64,000 nt of DNA, taken from positions 1-64,000 of the forward strand of contig NZ_SPHO01000008.1 of the NCBI RefSeq assembly GCF_005845215.1. Direction: 5' to 3'. The notes beneath the pieces are model-generated. The model did not search any database. It saw only the letters and a program-made list of their open reading frames with translations, and was not told the DNA's origin. Positions 41,573-50,810 of this stretch are shown here, in pieces. The first letter of the stretch is position 1; the number at the start of each line of letters is the position of its first letter. Source of the DNA: Clostridium sp. 1001271st1 H5. Lineage in GTDB: Bacteria > Bacillota > Clostridia > Lachnospirales > Lachnospiraceae. A program made the position numbers and the translations under genes.

Positions 41573-42072
41573 GGGGCCTCCTGTTTTTCTTATAGACAAT
41601 CCATTCAGAAACACGTTTAATTCGTTTGGAACGGAGAATGCTGTCTGCAGTGACTTTCTATTCTTTCGTATATTATACTACAGCCATAATGAGTAAACAA
41701 GTGTCCTCAGGGACTGGGGAGACAGCGGTAGGAGCGGAAAGCTAACGGGCTTATACCCGCTGATGGACCATGACCATGCTTTTTCGTTTGTTCCGCATTC
41801 AATGTGAGTACGGTCTAAAGGTGGGAAGACCTAATTGGTACCAAACTGTACAAAGTGTCAAAGAGAATAATCCCAGACATAGGCGATGTGTTTGTCAGCA
41901 CCTGAAAGCATTGCAGCACAAGTCAGGACAGCGTGGTATTATTCTGGGATAATCATATTTTTATCATACTATCTGATTGTGATTAGATTTTTCCACATAA
42001 TTGAACCGGTAATCCTGAAGACTGAAGAATTAGAAGGTTTTCCGCTTGACCAGTCCAAGTAAGAGCTTTCTG
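41573..42072. other. 500-bp intergenic stretch without recognised gene
   Basis: Contains the lysR promoter. From about 41710 to 41955 it is rich in short inverted repeats (AGCGG...CCGCT, GGTCT...AGACC, AATCCCAG...CTGGGATAAT), which might be a structured RNA or an element relic. A 60-codon plus-strand frame at 41770-41952 lacks a ribosome site and family match. I cannot assign it. Confidence 0.35.
41672..41700 (-). promoter_or_regulatory. lysR promoter
   Basis: Minus-strand TTGTTT (complement of 41695-41700), 17-bp spacer, TATAAT (complement of 41672-41677). Confidence 0.5.
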
Positions 42073-43986
42073 CTATTTCTCATCCTGATTTGCCTTTATC
42101 TTACGCCACAGGGTTACACGGCTGACGCCCAGCAGTGCGGCGGCCTTTGTATAATTTCCATTCGTAGCCATCAGAGCTTCCCGAATCTTTTGAATCTCTT
42201 CTGACGGAGGAAGACGCTTATGCATATAGGCAGACATGACGGATTCGTCAGTCAGAATACAGCGTTTCTTTCTGCGAATAATTTCCTCCTCCAGCAGAAG
42301 CCAGAAGTCTTCTGTGGACTGGCTGGGAGTGCGGCTGGCAATAACGGTCTTAGTGAAATTCTCCATTTCCCGCACGTTGCCGGGCCAGGAATGGGAACAC
42401 AGCAGACAGTCCAGCTTCTGCTGCATTTGCTCCAGTTCTACAGCTAGAAAGCTGTCCTGTTTTGCTATGAAGTTAAGAAACAGGGGGAGAATATCCTTCT
42501 GCCTTCGGCGCAGCGGAGGTATTTCCAGTTCTAATACGGACAGGCGGTAATATAAATCCTCACGGAACTGTTTTTGCTGTACTAAATCCCATAAATTGCA
42601 GTTTGTGGCGGCAATGATGCGCACGTCAAAGTTAATTACCTTGCTGCCTCCCACATGGATAAGCTGTTTTTCCTGTATGACCCGTAAAAGCTTACTCTGC
42701 AGAGGCATGCTTAGTTCACCCAGTTCATCAAGAAACAGGGTTCCTTTATGAGCCATTTCGAAGAAGCCTTGTTTTCCGCCTTTCCGGGCACCGGTAAAAG
42801 CGCCTTCATCATATCCAAATAATTCGCTTTCAAGAAGATTTTCACTGATAGCAGAACAATTTACGGCTACAAAAGGATTATCAGCCCGGCGGCTGTGATT
42901 GTGTATTGATTGCGCCAAAACTTCTTTTCCTGTGCCGGTTTCTCCAAGAATGATAATATTGTCTTCACATTTTGCAAATTTCTTTGCTGTCCGAATCAGG
43001 GTCTGGAATTCACTGCTGCAGCTGACGATATCTTCAAAACGGTGTTTTGCCAAAAATCCTTTTAAAGCCAAAGCATTTCGAATATGCTGTTCCTGTTTCT
43101 GAATGGTGTGAATACTGTCAATGGTTACCATAACATTGCTGAGATTATCTTTAGTTATAAGGGGGATGATGGAAACCATATATTGTTCTCCGCCAAAGCT
43201 GCACAGCATATATTTGATGGACTCAAGATTGTTGAAAACGCTATTTATTGTATTCTTAGGAAAGAATTGAGAAAGTCTGGCACCGATGAGGTGTTCCTGT
43301 TTCATCATTAAGATTTTACTGGCTACTTCATTTGAAAGGGAGATATAGCCTTGTTCATCGGTAAACAGGATTCCCTGCCGGGAGTATTGGAAGACAGCCT
43401 GAAGCTGCTGGTTTGTTTTGGTTCTTTGGTGGATGGATAATGCAGTGTCATAGGCCAGCCGTATGAAGGATTGAAGAGATTCCTGCGGATAGACAAAGAT
43501 GCTGCTCATTCCTAATGCAGTGGCACAATCGCAGACAAGACCACTGCCGATTACACAGCGGTAGCCTGCATTTTTGTATTTCAGAAGAATGGTATCTATG
43601 TTATCTAATAGTTCATAATAATCCAAGACAACATGAATTGACAATATATTTTGCAGCTGCGTGATTTGCGGCGTCCCTTCTTCGGCTGGAAGAATAATAA
43701 CTGGCACGGTGTTGAGAGAAAGGGCGCGTTCATATGCCAGCAGTATATCAAAGAGGCTGGGTTCCACCTTAATGATGGGTTTGTCTGTAAGCCGGTGAAG
43801 AACCTTTGTAAGATAACCACTGGAGAGAAGAACATCTGATTTGGCCAGCTCCGGGGGAAGGGTTGTCTCATCTTTCGTAATGGAATCAGAAAGGATAAAG
43901 TCCGCATCCAGATTCATGGATTCGATGGCTTTAATCAGTGCGCGTGCAAATTGTCCGATGCATACTACCCCGATTTTTGGTTTCAT
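42073..43986 (-). CDS. PrpR-like sigma-54-dependent activator
   Basis: A 637-residue enhancer-binding protein. Domains: PrpR_N sensor (about 1-180), PAS (about 192-300), sigma-54 AAA+ (about 320-555) with Walker A GETGTGKE at 348-355, intact GAFTGA loop at 395-400 and Walker B GTLFLDE at 415-421, and a Fis-type helix-turn-helix at the end (TKAAALLGVSRVTLWRKIK). PrpR_N domains sense 2-methylcitrate or related acids. It diverges from a PrpD/PrpF/PrpB-like operon that has a consensus -24/-12 promoter, so it surely controls that operon, responding to the imported acid. Full-length, all key residues present. Confidence 0.93.
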   Translation of the reverse strand: MKPKIGVVCIGQFARALIKAIESMNLDADFILSDSITKDETTLPPELAKSDVLLSSGYLTKVLHRLTDKPIIKVEPSLFDILLAYERALSLNTVPVIILPAEEGTPQITQLQNILSIHVVLDYYELLDNIDTILLKYKNAGYRCVIGSGLVCDCATALGMSSIFVYPQESLQSFIRLAYDTALSIHQRTKTNQQLQAVFQYSRQGILFTDEQGYISLSNEVASKILMMKQEHLIGARLSQFFPKNTINSVFNNLESIKYMLCSFGGEQYMVSIIPLITKDNLSNVMVTIDSIHTIQKQEQHIRNALALKGFLAKHRFEDIVSCSSEFQTLIRTAKKFAKCEDNIIILGETGTGKEVLAQSIHNHSRRADNPFVAVNCSAISENLLESELFGYDEGAFTGARKGGKQGFFEMAHKGTLFLDELGELSMPLQSKLLRVIQEKQLIHVGGSKVINFDVRIIAATNCNLWDLVQQKQFREDLYYRLSVLELEIPPLRRRQKDILPLFLNFIAKQDSFLAVELEQMQQKLDCLLCSHSWPGNVREMENFTKTVIASRTPSQSTEDFWLLLEEEIIRRKKRCILTDESVMSAYMHKRLPPSEEIQKIREALMATNGNYTKAAALLGVSRVTLWRKIKANQDEK

Positions 43987-44015
43987 AATTTATTTATCCC
44001 CAATTCTTTTTTTTA

Positions 44016-44044
44016 AATATAGCATAGATATATGTCAGATGCAA
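44016..44044 (-). promoter_or_regulatory. sigma-A promoter of the prpR-like gene
   Basis: Minus-strand TTGCAT (complement of 44039-44044), 17-bp spacer, TATATT (complement of 44016-44021). A housekeeping promoter for an activator of a sigma-54 promoter is the expected arrangement. Confidence 0.55.
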
Positions 44045-44162
44045 TTGAGAATGAAATATTTGCAACAGTATTAAAAAAAGGAAATTAAAAAAACAGGACT
44101 GGAAAACGCAAATAAAATATAAAAGATGTTAAGGCGTTACAGGAAATGAAACAAATGTAATA

Positions 44163-44177
44163 GTTGCAACAAGCAAC
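44163..44177. promoter_or_regulatory. upstream activator site for the PrpR-like protein
   Basis: GTTGC-AACAA-GCAAC is a perfect inverted repeat centred about 113 bp before the -12 element, the usual distance for an enhancer site. A related TTGCAACA lies near 44060. Confidence 0.5.
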
Positions 44178-44280
44178 AAGTGAAATAAAAACAGTTCTGG
44201 ACTCTAATAGCTAATGAAGGAGAAGGGAAATGCAAAGCTCTTTTCTTATAATCAGGAAGTCCAAGTGATAAAGAAAAAAT

Positions 44281-44296
44281 TGGCACGAATATTGCT
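44281..44296 (+). promoter_or_regulatory. sigma-54 (-24/-12) promoter
   Basis: TGGCACGAATATTGCT matches the TGGCAC-N5-TTGCW consensus at every fixed base, with GG at 44282-44283 and GC at 44294-44295. It lies 85 bp before the MmgE/PrpD start and opposite a PrpR-like activator. Confidence 0.9.
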
Positions 44297-44380
44297 TTAA
44301 TAATTACATAGAGTAATGCTTAAGCAACTCTTAATTCCCGGGGATACATTAAAACAGTAGAAGGAAAAGGAGAACATTTT

Positions 44381-45763
44381 ATGGAGAAGGAATTATCTTT
44401 ATCTCAACAGGTAGCAGAAATCGGATTCCAGTTAAAATTTGAGGACCTTCCGGAACGGGTCATTCAGAATTCTAAGATGTTTATTATGGATTTGCTGGGC
44501 AATATTATTGCTTCACGCCACATAGAATCCAGTGAAATCTGCCTTAAGACGGCAAAAGAGCTTGGCGGTGAACCAACGAGCACAGCCATTGGTTGCAATT
44601 ATAAGACATCTGCTCAAATGGCAGCTTTAATCAACGGAACCTTTGGACATGCCTTTGATATGGATGATGACCATAGATATGGGACTCAGCATTCCTCGGT
44701 TGTTGTATTCCCGGCTATCCTGGCACTTGCTGAGAAGTATAAAAAAAGCGGAAAAGATGTTATTACAGCGTTTGCATATGGTTCTGAAATAACCATCCGT
44801 CTGGGAGAGGCATTTGAGGGGCAGACATACTACCAGGGATTTCATCCTACCGGAACATGCGGAGTGTTCGGCGCCACAGGTGGAGCTGCAAAACTTCTGG
44901 ATTTGGATGCAGAGAAGATTACATACGCATTAGGTCTTGCAGGCAGCCAGGCGGCCGGACTTCTGGAATGGAAGGCTCAGGGCACCTGGTCCAAACGCTA
45001 TCAGGCAGGTCATCCTTCCATGTGCGGTGTAATCAGTGCTCTGATGGCAAAGAACGGCTACACTGCACCTACTACTGTATGGGATGGACAGGATGGCTTT
45101 CTGCGCGCCTATTCCTATAAAGATATCTGGAATGAGGAAAAGGTATCCGGGGAATTCGGAAAACGCTGGGAAATGGCGGATACATCCATCAAAGTACATG
45201 CATGCTGCAGGTTCTCCGCTCCTTTGGCTGATGCAGGAGTAGAGCTTTACAGGCGGGGAATTGATTATAAAAAGGTGGATTCCATCCTGGCCCGGGTGAA
45301 TAAATATTCCATTAAGGTGCTGACAATACCGGAAGAGACAAAGGCAGACCCCAAAACAGTTGTGGATGCACAATTCTCATTGCCTTATGCCATAGCCTGC
45401 GGCCTTGTGAAGGGGCATGAAAATATTGACGATTATACAAATGAAAGTATTCGTGATTCCGAGGTCCTGGAGCTGGCCAAAAAGGTCAGTTGGGTTATGG
45501 ACCCGGAGATTGAGAAGGTTTATCCCAAGTATTATCCCTGCACCGTGGAAGTTACGATGAAGGATGGTTCCAAGGAAGTCTGCCATATCGAATATCCAAA
45601 GGGTGACCCGGAGAACCCTGTCAGTTGGGATGAGGCTGTAGAAAAATTCAGATTTATGGCCGGTCATGAGATGGGAAGCTATAAGGTGGAAAAAATTATC
45701 AGTCTGTGCAGCCGTCTGGAGGAGTTGGAGAATCTGAATCAGTTGATGGAGTTGTTGGTGTAA
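44381..45763 (+). CDS. MmgE/PrpD-family protein (2-methylcitrate dehydratase-like)
   Basis: A 460-residue member of the MmgE/PrpD family, which includes 2-methylcitrate dehydratase and cis-aconitate decarboxylase. Landmarks: DLLGNIIASR near 40, INGTFGHAFDMDDDHRYGTQHSSV at about 86-109, GFHPTGTCGVFGATGGAAKL at about 150-169, and RYQAGHPSMCGV near 206-217. It is first behind the sigma-54 promoter, with AAGGAGAA as ribosome site. The family is cofactor-free. In the context of PrpR, PrpF-like and PrpB-like proteins, dehydration of a (methyl)citrate-type hydroxy acid is the best guess, but decarboxylation or epimerisation is possible. Confidence 0.88.
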   Translation: MEKELSLSQQVAEIGFQLKFEDLPERVIQNSKMFIMDLLGNIIASRHIESSEICLKTAKELGGEPTSTAIGCNYKTSAQMAALINGTFGHAFDMDDDHRYGTQHSSVVVFPAILALAEKYKKSGKDVITAFAYGSEITIRLGEAFEGQTYYQGFHPTGTCGVFGATGGAAKLLDLDAEKITYALGLAGSQAAGLLEWKAQGTWSKRYQAGHPSMCGVISALMAKNGYTAPTTVWDGQDGFLRAYSYKDIWNEEKVSGEFGKRWEMADTSIKVHACCRFSAPLADAGVELYRRGIDYKKVDSILARVNKYSIKVLTIPEETKADPKTVVDAQFSLPYAIACGLVKGHENIDDYTNESIRDSEVLELAKKVSWVMDPEIEKVYPKYYPCTVEVTMKDGSKEVCHIEYPKGDPENPVSWDEAVEKFRFMAGHEMGSYKVEKIISLCSRLEELENLNQLMELLV

Positions 45764-45779
45764 AAGAATGTCAAATAGT

Positions 45780-45804
45780 TCCGGGAGGATATATCCCTCC
45801 CGGA
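45780..45804 (+). terminator. intercistronic hairpin without T-run
   Basis: TCCGGGAGG...CCTCCCGGA, 9-bp perfect stem between the PrpD-like and MBL-fold genes. Lacking a T-run, it is likelier an mRNA-stability or attenuating hairpin than a full terminator. Confidence 0.45.
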
Positions 45805-45829
45805 GACATATGAAAGAAGGTCAGTTTTA

Positions 45830-46570
45830 GTGGGGTTGAACAAATATAAAATATATCCTTTGCATTTGGGGACAATTAACAGAGAGTGTTCTAATATGAT
45901 ATACAGAACGAATCCTGGAGTTAAAGTGGATTTCCCGTTAGTAGCCTATTTTGTGACGAATGGAGAGACGAAAGTTTTATTTGATACGGGAGCATTTGTT
46001 CCGGAGAATGGATATGTTCCGGCGGGGAAACCCAATGGACCATATATACAGAAAAAAGAACAGAGAATAGATAATGCATTAATGGCTATAGGGGTTGATT
46101 GTGATGAAATTAAAACGGTTGTATTATCACATTTGCATTGGGACCATGCGGGAAGTTGTCACTTTTTTAAGAATGCAAAATTCATAGTTCAGAAGATAGA
46201 ATATGAATATGCACTTAATCCTATAAAGATTCATCAGTTCCCCTACAAGAGAGATGAGTTTGAGAATCTTGATTTTAAATTTGTAGATGGGGACATTGAA
46301 ATTGGAGATGGACTGCGTCTTATTCTAACTCCCGGTCATACCCCGGGGTCACAGACATTATTAGTTGATACAGAACAGGGGATATATGGTTTGGTGGCAG
46401 ATTTGGTAAATACACGTGAATGTTGGGAGTCTGATCCTAAATTGGCAAATGGATATCATACGGATTTGATTGTCCATTACCAGAGCTTTGAAAAGGTTGC
46501 AGCTTCGACAGATTATATTTTAGAGGGGCATGAGATAAGGGTCTTTGATTATAAGAAGTATCCTTGCTGA
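45830..46570 (+). CDS. MBL-fold metallo-hydrolase (N-acyl homoserine lactonase-like)
   Basis: A 246-residue metallo-beta-lactamase-fold protein. The zinc motif HLHWDHAG is at 101-108, LTPGHTPGSQ supplies the next histidine, an aspartate lies in GLVADLVN, and the last histidine in ILEGHEIRVFD. The sequence order resembles the AHL-lactonase group, which opens lactone rings. Start is a GTG 8 nt after AAGAAGG; no ATG option exists. In this operon it could open a lactone or hydrolyse a thioester of the substrate acid. A quorum-quenching role is not implied. Confidence 0.82.
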   Translation: MGLNKYKIYPLHLGTINRECSNMIYRTNPGVKVDFPLVAYFVTNGETKVLFDTGAFVPENGYVPAGKPNGPYIQKKEQRIDNALMAIGVDCDEIKTVVLSHLHWDHAGSCHFFKNAKFIVQKIEYEYALNPIKIHQFPYKRDEFENLDFKFVDGDIEIGDGLRLILTPGHTPGSQTLLVDTEQGIYGLVADLVNTRECWESDPKLANGYHTDLIVHYQSFEKVAASTDYILEGHEIRVFDYKKYPC

Positions 46571-46685
46571 TAAAGAGAAGCCGCTGCACTAAGCTTATAA
46601 AAGACCGCACTAAGTGTCAGTGATATGTATCGCACGTAGGCACCTAAAATAAGGGCGCTAAGTGCTCATAACAAGGAGGATTGTA
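46571..46685. other. leader of the TRAP genes with three CTAAG repeats
   Basis: GCACTAAGC (about 46587), GCACTAAGTG (about 46608) and GCGCTAAGTG (about 46657) recur about 20 and 50 bp apart; CACT-A-AGTG is itself palindromic. They end just before the DctP ribosome site. May be a regulator site or a slippage relic. No sigma-A promoter is evident. Confidence 0.35.
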
Positions 46686-47777
46686 ATGAGATTGAATAGA
46701 AGAATATTGTCAGTTGTTCTCATATCGACCATGATAATTTCGCTTACGGCCTGTAAAGGTACAAACAGTGGCAATCAGGCAACGGAAAGCGGCAGTCAGT
46801 CCGGCAGTATGTCTGCCGCAGAAACAGATACAGCAGGGGGTAACACAGCGGAATATATTTTTAAGGTCGGTCATGTACAGCCGGCAGACCATCCCTACCA
46901 TACAGGACTTGTATATATGAACAAAATTCTCCAGGAAAGAACAGGAGGACGCGTTTCCCTTGATATTTATCCCTCATCGCAATTAGGAGCAGAGCGGGAG
47001 CTTGTGGAAAGCACACAGATGGGGACGATAGATATGGGTTTGGTTACATCCCCATTGGCAAATTTTGATAACAGCTGGTATTTGTTTGATATACCTGGTA
47101 TTTTTTATACAAAAGAACATGCATATGAATTCCTTGATGGAGAACAGGGACAGGCGATGCTGGATGGTCTGGCCAATATAAACATTAAAGGACTATCTTT
47201 TTGGGAAACTGGTTTTTTTAATATTTTTGTAGATACAAAAGCCATTGAAAAACCACAGGATGTTGCTGGAATGACGATTCGGGTCATGGAGAATGATGCC
47301 TATATTACCTATTTTTCAGAGTTGGGAGCTAATCCGGTACCCATGGCCTATTCAGAAGTGTTTACAGGAATCCAGAATGGAACGGTTGATGGAACGTTGA
47401 TACCTATTGCGGCTATTTATATGAATCAGTTCTATACGGTGGCACCATATATTACGCGCTGTGAGAACTGGTATTGTCCGGTTACACTGTTGATGAGTAT
47501 GGATTCATGGAATTCTATGCCGGAGGACCTGCAGGAGATTTTTCAGGAATGTGCTAATGAAGCCAAAGACTATATGAGACAGGAGTTAACAGATACAGAG
47601 GAAGAGCAGGTTGCAGCTATGATAAAAGAAGGCTGCACGATAACAGAAGTTGACAAGGATGAATGGCGTGAGCTGGAAGCAGATGCTGTACAGAAGGTAA
47701 AAGAGCAGTTTATCGGAACTTATGTTCAACAGAAGACATTGGATTATATTGAAGAAATCGGACAGAAATATCGCTAG
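46686..47777 (+). CDS. TRAP transporter solute-binding lipoprotein (DctP)
   Basis: A 363-residue extracytoplasmic binding protein. A lipoprotein signal peptide ends LTAC with the modified Cys23, followed by a Ser/Gly-rich tether. The DctP fold starts at YIFKVGHVQPADHPYHTGL; LGAERELVESTQMGTIDMG and the NPVPMAYSEVFTGIQNGTVDG region carry the conserved helix and the arginine that binds the substrate carboxylate (TIRVMEN). Start is ATG 5-6 nt after AAGGAGG. With DctQ and DctM it makes a complete sodium-driven importer for a carboxylic acid, presumably the acid degraded by the surrounding enzymes. Confidence 0.92.
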   Translation: MRLNRRILSVVLISTMIISLTACKGTNSGNQATESGSQSGSMSAAETDTAGGNTAEYIFKVGHVQPADHPYHTGLVYMNKILQERTGGRVSLDIYPSSQLGAERELVESTQMGTIDMGLVTSPLANFDNSWYLFDIPGIFYTKEHAYEFLDGEQGQAMLDGLANINIKGLSFWETGFFNIFVDTKAIEKPQDVAGMTIRVMENDAYITYFSELGANPVPMAYSEVFTGIQNGTVDGTLIPIAAIYMNQFYTVAPYITRCENWYCPVTLLMSMDSWNSMPEDLQEIFQECANEAKDYMRQELTDTEEEQVAAMIKEGCTITEVDKDEWRELEADAVQKVKEQFIGTYVQQKTLDYIEEIGQKYR

Positions 47778-47795
47778 ACTGAAAGGAGAAGCTTA

Positions 47796-48326
47796 ATGGG
47801 ACAAAAGGATTCTGAAGAGAAACTGACCGATAAATTCATGAAAATAGCAGGAGTACTGCAGAATATTTTTTCCGTTATTCCATTGGTGGCCATGTGCTTT
47901 ATTGTATTGGCATCTGTTATTATGCGGTATGCGCTAAAAGTCCCTTTTACGTGGGGAGAGGAAGCGGCGAGATACCTTATGATTTTTGCAGCAATGCTGG
48001 CAATAGGAATGGGAGTGCGGGAAAAGTCGCATTTGGGAGTTACTATTTTTACGAGTCTGCTGCCCGGAAGAATTCAAAAAGTTGTAAATGGGTTGGCCCA
48101 GATAGTAAGCCTGGCAATTTATATGATACTTACGTATTTATCATGGGAGTTTATTATTGCACAGCATAAATTCGGACAGCTTTCTGCTGCCTTAAAGCTG
48201 CCCATGTATCTTGTATATAGTATGATGCTTCTGGGGTTTGGATTTAGTTGCATAGAAACCATATATTTGATTTGGAAGGAGTATGTGCGTAAGAGTCCTG
48301 ACGAAGCTGGAAAGGAGACTATATGA
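47796..48326 (+). CDS. TRAP transporter small membrane subunit (DctQ)
   Basis: A 176-residue protein with four membrane helices. The family stretch VPFTWGEEAARYLMIFAAMLAIGMG appears at about 49-73, and the following KSHLGVTIFTSLLPGRIQ loop is typical. It starts 18 bp after the binding-protein gene behind AAAGGAGAA and overlaps DctM by 4 bp (ATGA), so the subunits are translated together. Confidence 0.92.
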   Translation: MGQKDSEEKLTDKFMKIAGVLQNIFSVIPLVAMCFIVLASVIMRYALKVPFTWGEEAARYLMIFAAMLAIGMGVREKSHLGVTIFTSLLPGRIQKVVNGLAQIVSLAIYMILTYLSWEFIIAQHKFGQLSAALKLPMYLVYSMMLLGFGFSCIETIYLIWKEYVRKSPDEAGKETI

Positions 48327-49600
48327 TTGCCCTGCTATTTCTAAGTTTTTTTATACTGTTGATTTTAGGAATACCGATTGCGCTTTGTCTGGTAGCATCT
48401 TCTATATTGGCGCTCTATGTATCTGGTGCTAACCTGGTTGTTGTTGTACAGAAATTGTTCACAGCAATGGATTCATACAGTTTGATGGCTATTCCGTTTT
48501 TCATGATTGCTGGGGGATTACTGGCAGAGGGCGGGGTTTCAAAGAGATTGACTGACTTTGCAAAATCCCTTGTAGGATGGCTTCCTGGAGGTATTGCAAT
48601 TGTTGTATTTTTATCCTCGGCTTTTTTCGGCGCGATTTCAGGCTCATCTGCAGCTACGGTTGCGGCTATAGGGTCAATTATGCTTCCGGCTATGTTGGAA
48701 GACGGCTATCCGCTGAAGTTTTCATTGGCCACCATTGCAACCGGAGGATTTTTAGGGATTATAGTGCCGCCAAGTATTCCTATGGTAATTTATGGTATGG
48801 CGGCAGGAGCCTCTGTAAGCGAAGTTTTCATGGGGGGATTTCTTCCGGGGTTTATGCTGGCTGGAGGAATGTCCATATACTCTGTTATATGGGCCATGCG
48901 TAATAAAGACATTATCAAATCCCATAAATTTTCTCTAAAAAATGTATGGATTACTTTTAAGAGCGCAATTTTTGCGTTAATTATGCCATTGATTGTACTT
49001 GGAGGTATTTACGGAGGAATTTTTACTCCAACAGAAGCTGCATGTGTAGCTGTATTTTATGGATTATTCGTAGGACTGTTTGTTTACAAGGAGCTGAATT
49101 TTAAGATTATTGTAAGTATACTTAGAAGCTCTATCATAACTACAGGCGTTTTGCTGTTTGTGATTGCTGCGGCTACTGCTTTTGGCCTTGTTCTGACTAG
49201 AGAAAATGTTCCCCAGACAGTTGCCCACATGATTACGTCCTTTGCAGCCAACCGTTTTACATTCTGGATGCTTGTTACTGTTATGTTGCTGATTGTAGGC
49301 ACATTTATGGATACATGCCCGGCAGTCATGATTTTAACACCAATTTTCGCCCCTGCTTTGGCCGCTTATAATATTAATCCCGTAGTATTTGGTGTTGTAA
49401 TGATTATCAATTTGGGCATCGGACTTTGTACACCACCGGTTGGCCTTAATTTATATGTGGCTGCGGGATTGAAAAAAACTACAATTGAGAATGTTGTAGG
49501 TAGGCATCTGCTGTGGTATTTGTTCGCGGCTTTGGCTGTTTTAATCCTTCTGATGTCAGTGCCTCAAATTATAATGTTTATACCAAATCTGATGAAATAG
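48323..49600 (+). CDS. TRAP transporter large membrane subunit (DctM)
   Basis: A 425-residue, about 12-helix transport subunit. Typical motifs: MAIPFFMIAGGLLAEGGVSKRL near 54-75, FGAISGSSAATVAAIGSIMLPAM near 97-119, GIIVPPSIPMVIYG at 151-164, and the C-terminal NLGIGLCTPPVGLNLYVAAG near 370-389. The first helical hairpin ends in the usual place, and no fusion to DctQ is present. Sodium-coupled import of an organic acid is expected. Confidence 0.93.
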   Translation: MIALLFLSFFILLILGIPIALCLVASSILALYVSGANLVVVVQKLFTAMDSYSLMAIPFFMIAGGLLAEGGVSKRLTDFAKSLVGWLPGGIAIVVFLSSAFFGAISGSSAATVAAIGSIMLPAMLEDGYPLKFSLATIATGGFLGIIVPPSIPMVIYGMAAGASVSEVFMGGFLPGFMLAGGMSIYSVIWAMRNKDIIKSHKFSLKNVWITFKSAIFALIMPLIVLGGIYGGIFTPTEAACVAVFYGLFVGLFVYKELNFKIIVSILRSSIITTGVLLFVIAAATAFGLVLTRENVPQTVAHMITSFAANRFTFWMLVTVMLLIVGTFMDTCPAVMILTPIFAPALAAYNINPVVFGVVMIINLGIGLCTPPVGLNLYVAAGLKKTTIENVVGRHLLWYLFAALAVLILLMSVPQIIMFIPNLMK

Positions 49601-49616
49601 AGAGGGAGAGTATACT

Positions 49617-50762
49617 ATGTATAAACCAGAATCAGTGCGTATCCCCTGCGTAATCATGCGCGGAGGAACCAGCAAAGGAATATTCCTTCTGGGAAATGAC
49701 CTGCCTGCCGACCCGGAAATTAGAGATAAAGTTGTTCTCTCTATTTTTGGAAGTCCGGATTCCCGGCAGATTGACGGGCTGGGAGGAGCAGACCCGCTGA
49801 CCAGTAAACTGGCGATTATTGACCGTTCCAGCCGGCCGGATGCAGATGTGGATTACACCTTTGGACAGGTGGATATTCATTCGGCATTTGTGGACTATTC
49901 CAGTAACTGTGGAAATATTTCGTCTGCAGTGGGCCCGTTTGCTATTGCGCAGGGACTTGTAAAAGCCGTGGAACCCGTAACAGTGGTACATATTTATAAT
50001 ACCAATACCAACAGTATATTTGAGGCTGAAGTTCCGGTAAAGAACGGGCATCCGGTAACGGAGGGAGATTATAAGATTCATGGCGTACCGGGAACAGGAG
50101 CACGTATTGGATTGAATCTTGCAGGTACAGTGGGAGCAAAGACTGGAAAACTGCTTCCTACCGGAAATCCCAGGGATACAATTTGCGTTCCGGGATTTGG
50201 GGAGTTAACGGTTTCGATGGTGGATGCAGGAAGCCCAATGGTCTTTGTACGGGCAAAGGACCTGGGGCTGAAAGGGACAGAAAGTCCGGCCCGGATTGAT
50301 TCGGACTCTCAAATGCTGAACCTTCTGGAGGAAATACGCTGTATTGCAGCGGAGAAAATGGGGATTGCCAGTCAGGAAGAGGCCAGGGAGAGGATACGGG
50401 CTGTTCCTATGGTGGCATTTATTGCGCCTCCGGCGCCATATAAGAGTCACATTGATGGAAGTACAGTTGCAGCAGAGGATATTGACTTTGTCTCAAGGGA
50501 TATGTTTATGCAGATTATGCATAAAACCTATTCTGGAACAGCCACAGTGTGTACTGGCTGTGCAGCTGTTACACCAGGAACGCTGGTGCACGAGGTGAGG
50601 GGATTAAAAGAGTGTAGAAGGGTGAGGATTGGGCACCCGGGCGGTATTATTGAGTGTGATATGGCGTCAGAGGGCGGAAAAATCACCCGCGCAGTTTTCG
50701 GCCGGACTGCACGCCGTATTATGGAGGGCTATGTCCATGTGCCCCGGAGAGTCTTTGAGTAA
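49617..50762 (+). CDS. PrpF-family isomerase (methylaconitate/methylitaconate isomerase-like)
   Basis: A 381-residue PrpF protein of the diaminopimelate-epimerase-like fold. MRGGTSKG occurs at 14-21, LGGADPLTSK ends in Lys64 (the PrpF catalytic lysine position), and SSNCGNISSAVGPFA holds Cys98. The C-terminal half has VCTGCAAVTPGTLV and VRIGHPGGIIE. PrpF shifts the double bond of 2-methylaconitate; its anaerobic relative methylitaconate isomerase makes 2,3-dimethylmaleate. Either reaction would feed the aconitase-type hydratase and lyase encoded next. It starts 16 bp after DctM behind GAGGGAGAG. Confidence 0.88.
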   Translation: MYKPESVRIPCVIMRGGTSKGIFLLGNDLPADPEIRDKVVLSIFGSPDSRQIDGLGGADPLTSKLAIIDRSSRPDADVDYTFGQVDIHSAFVDYSSNCGNISSAVGPFAIAQGLVKAVEPVTVVHIYNTNTNSIFEAEVPVKNGHPVTEGDYKIHGVPGTGARIGLNLAGTVGAKTGKLLPTGNPRDTICVPGFGELTVSMVDAGSPMVFVRAKDLGLKGTESPARIDSDSQMLNLLEEIRCIAAEKMGIASQEEARERIRAVPMVAFIAPPAPYKSHIDGSTVAAEDIDFVSRDMFMQIMHKTYSGTATVCTGCAAVTPGTLVHEVRGLKECRRVRIGHPGGIIECDMASEGGKITRAVFGRTARRIMEGYVHVPRRVFE

Positions 50763-50810
50763 TATATGTATATGGTTGAATAACGGCAACATGAAAGGAA
50801 TAATACGATT

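Noticed and set aside
41770..41952. 60-codon plus-strand frame between lysR and the prpR-like gene
   Set aside because: No ribosome site or recognisable domain, and it lies in a repeat-rich stretch.
45830..46570. Dedicated quorum-quenching lactonase
   Set aside because: The fold allows it, but the operon context points to catabolism and there is no signalling gene nearby.
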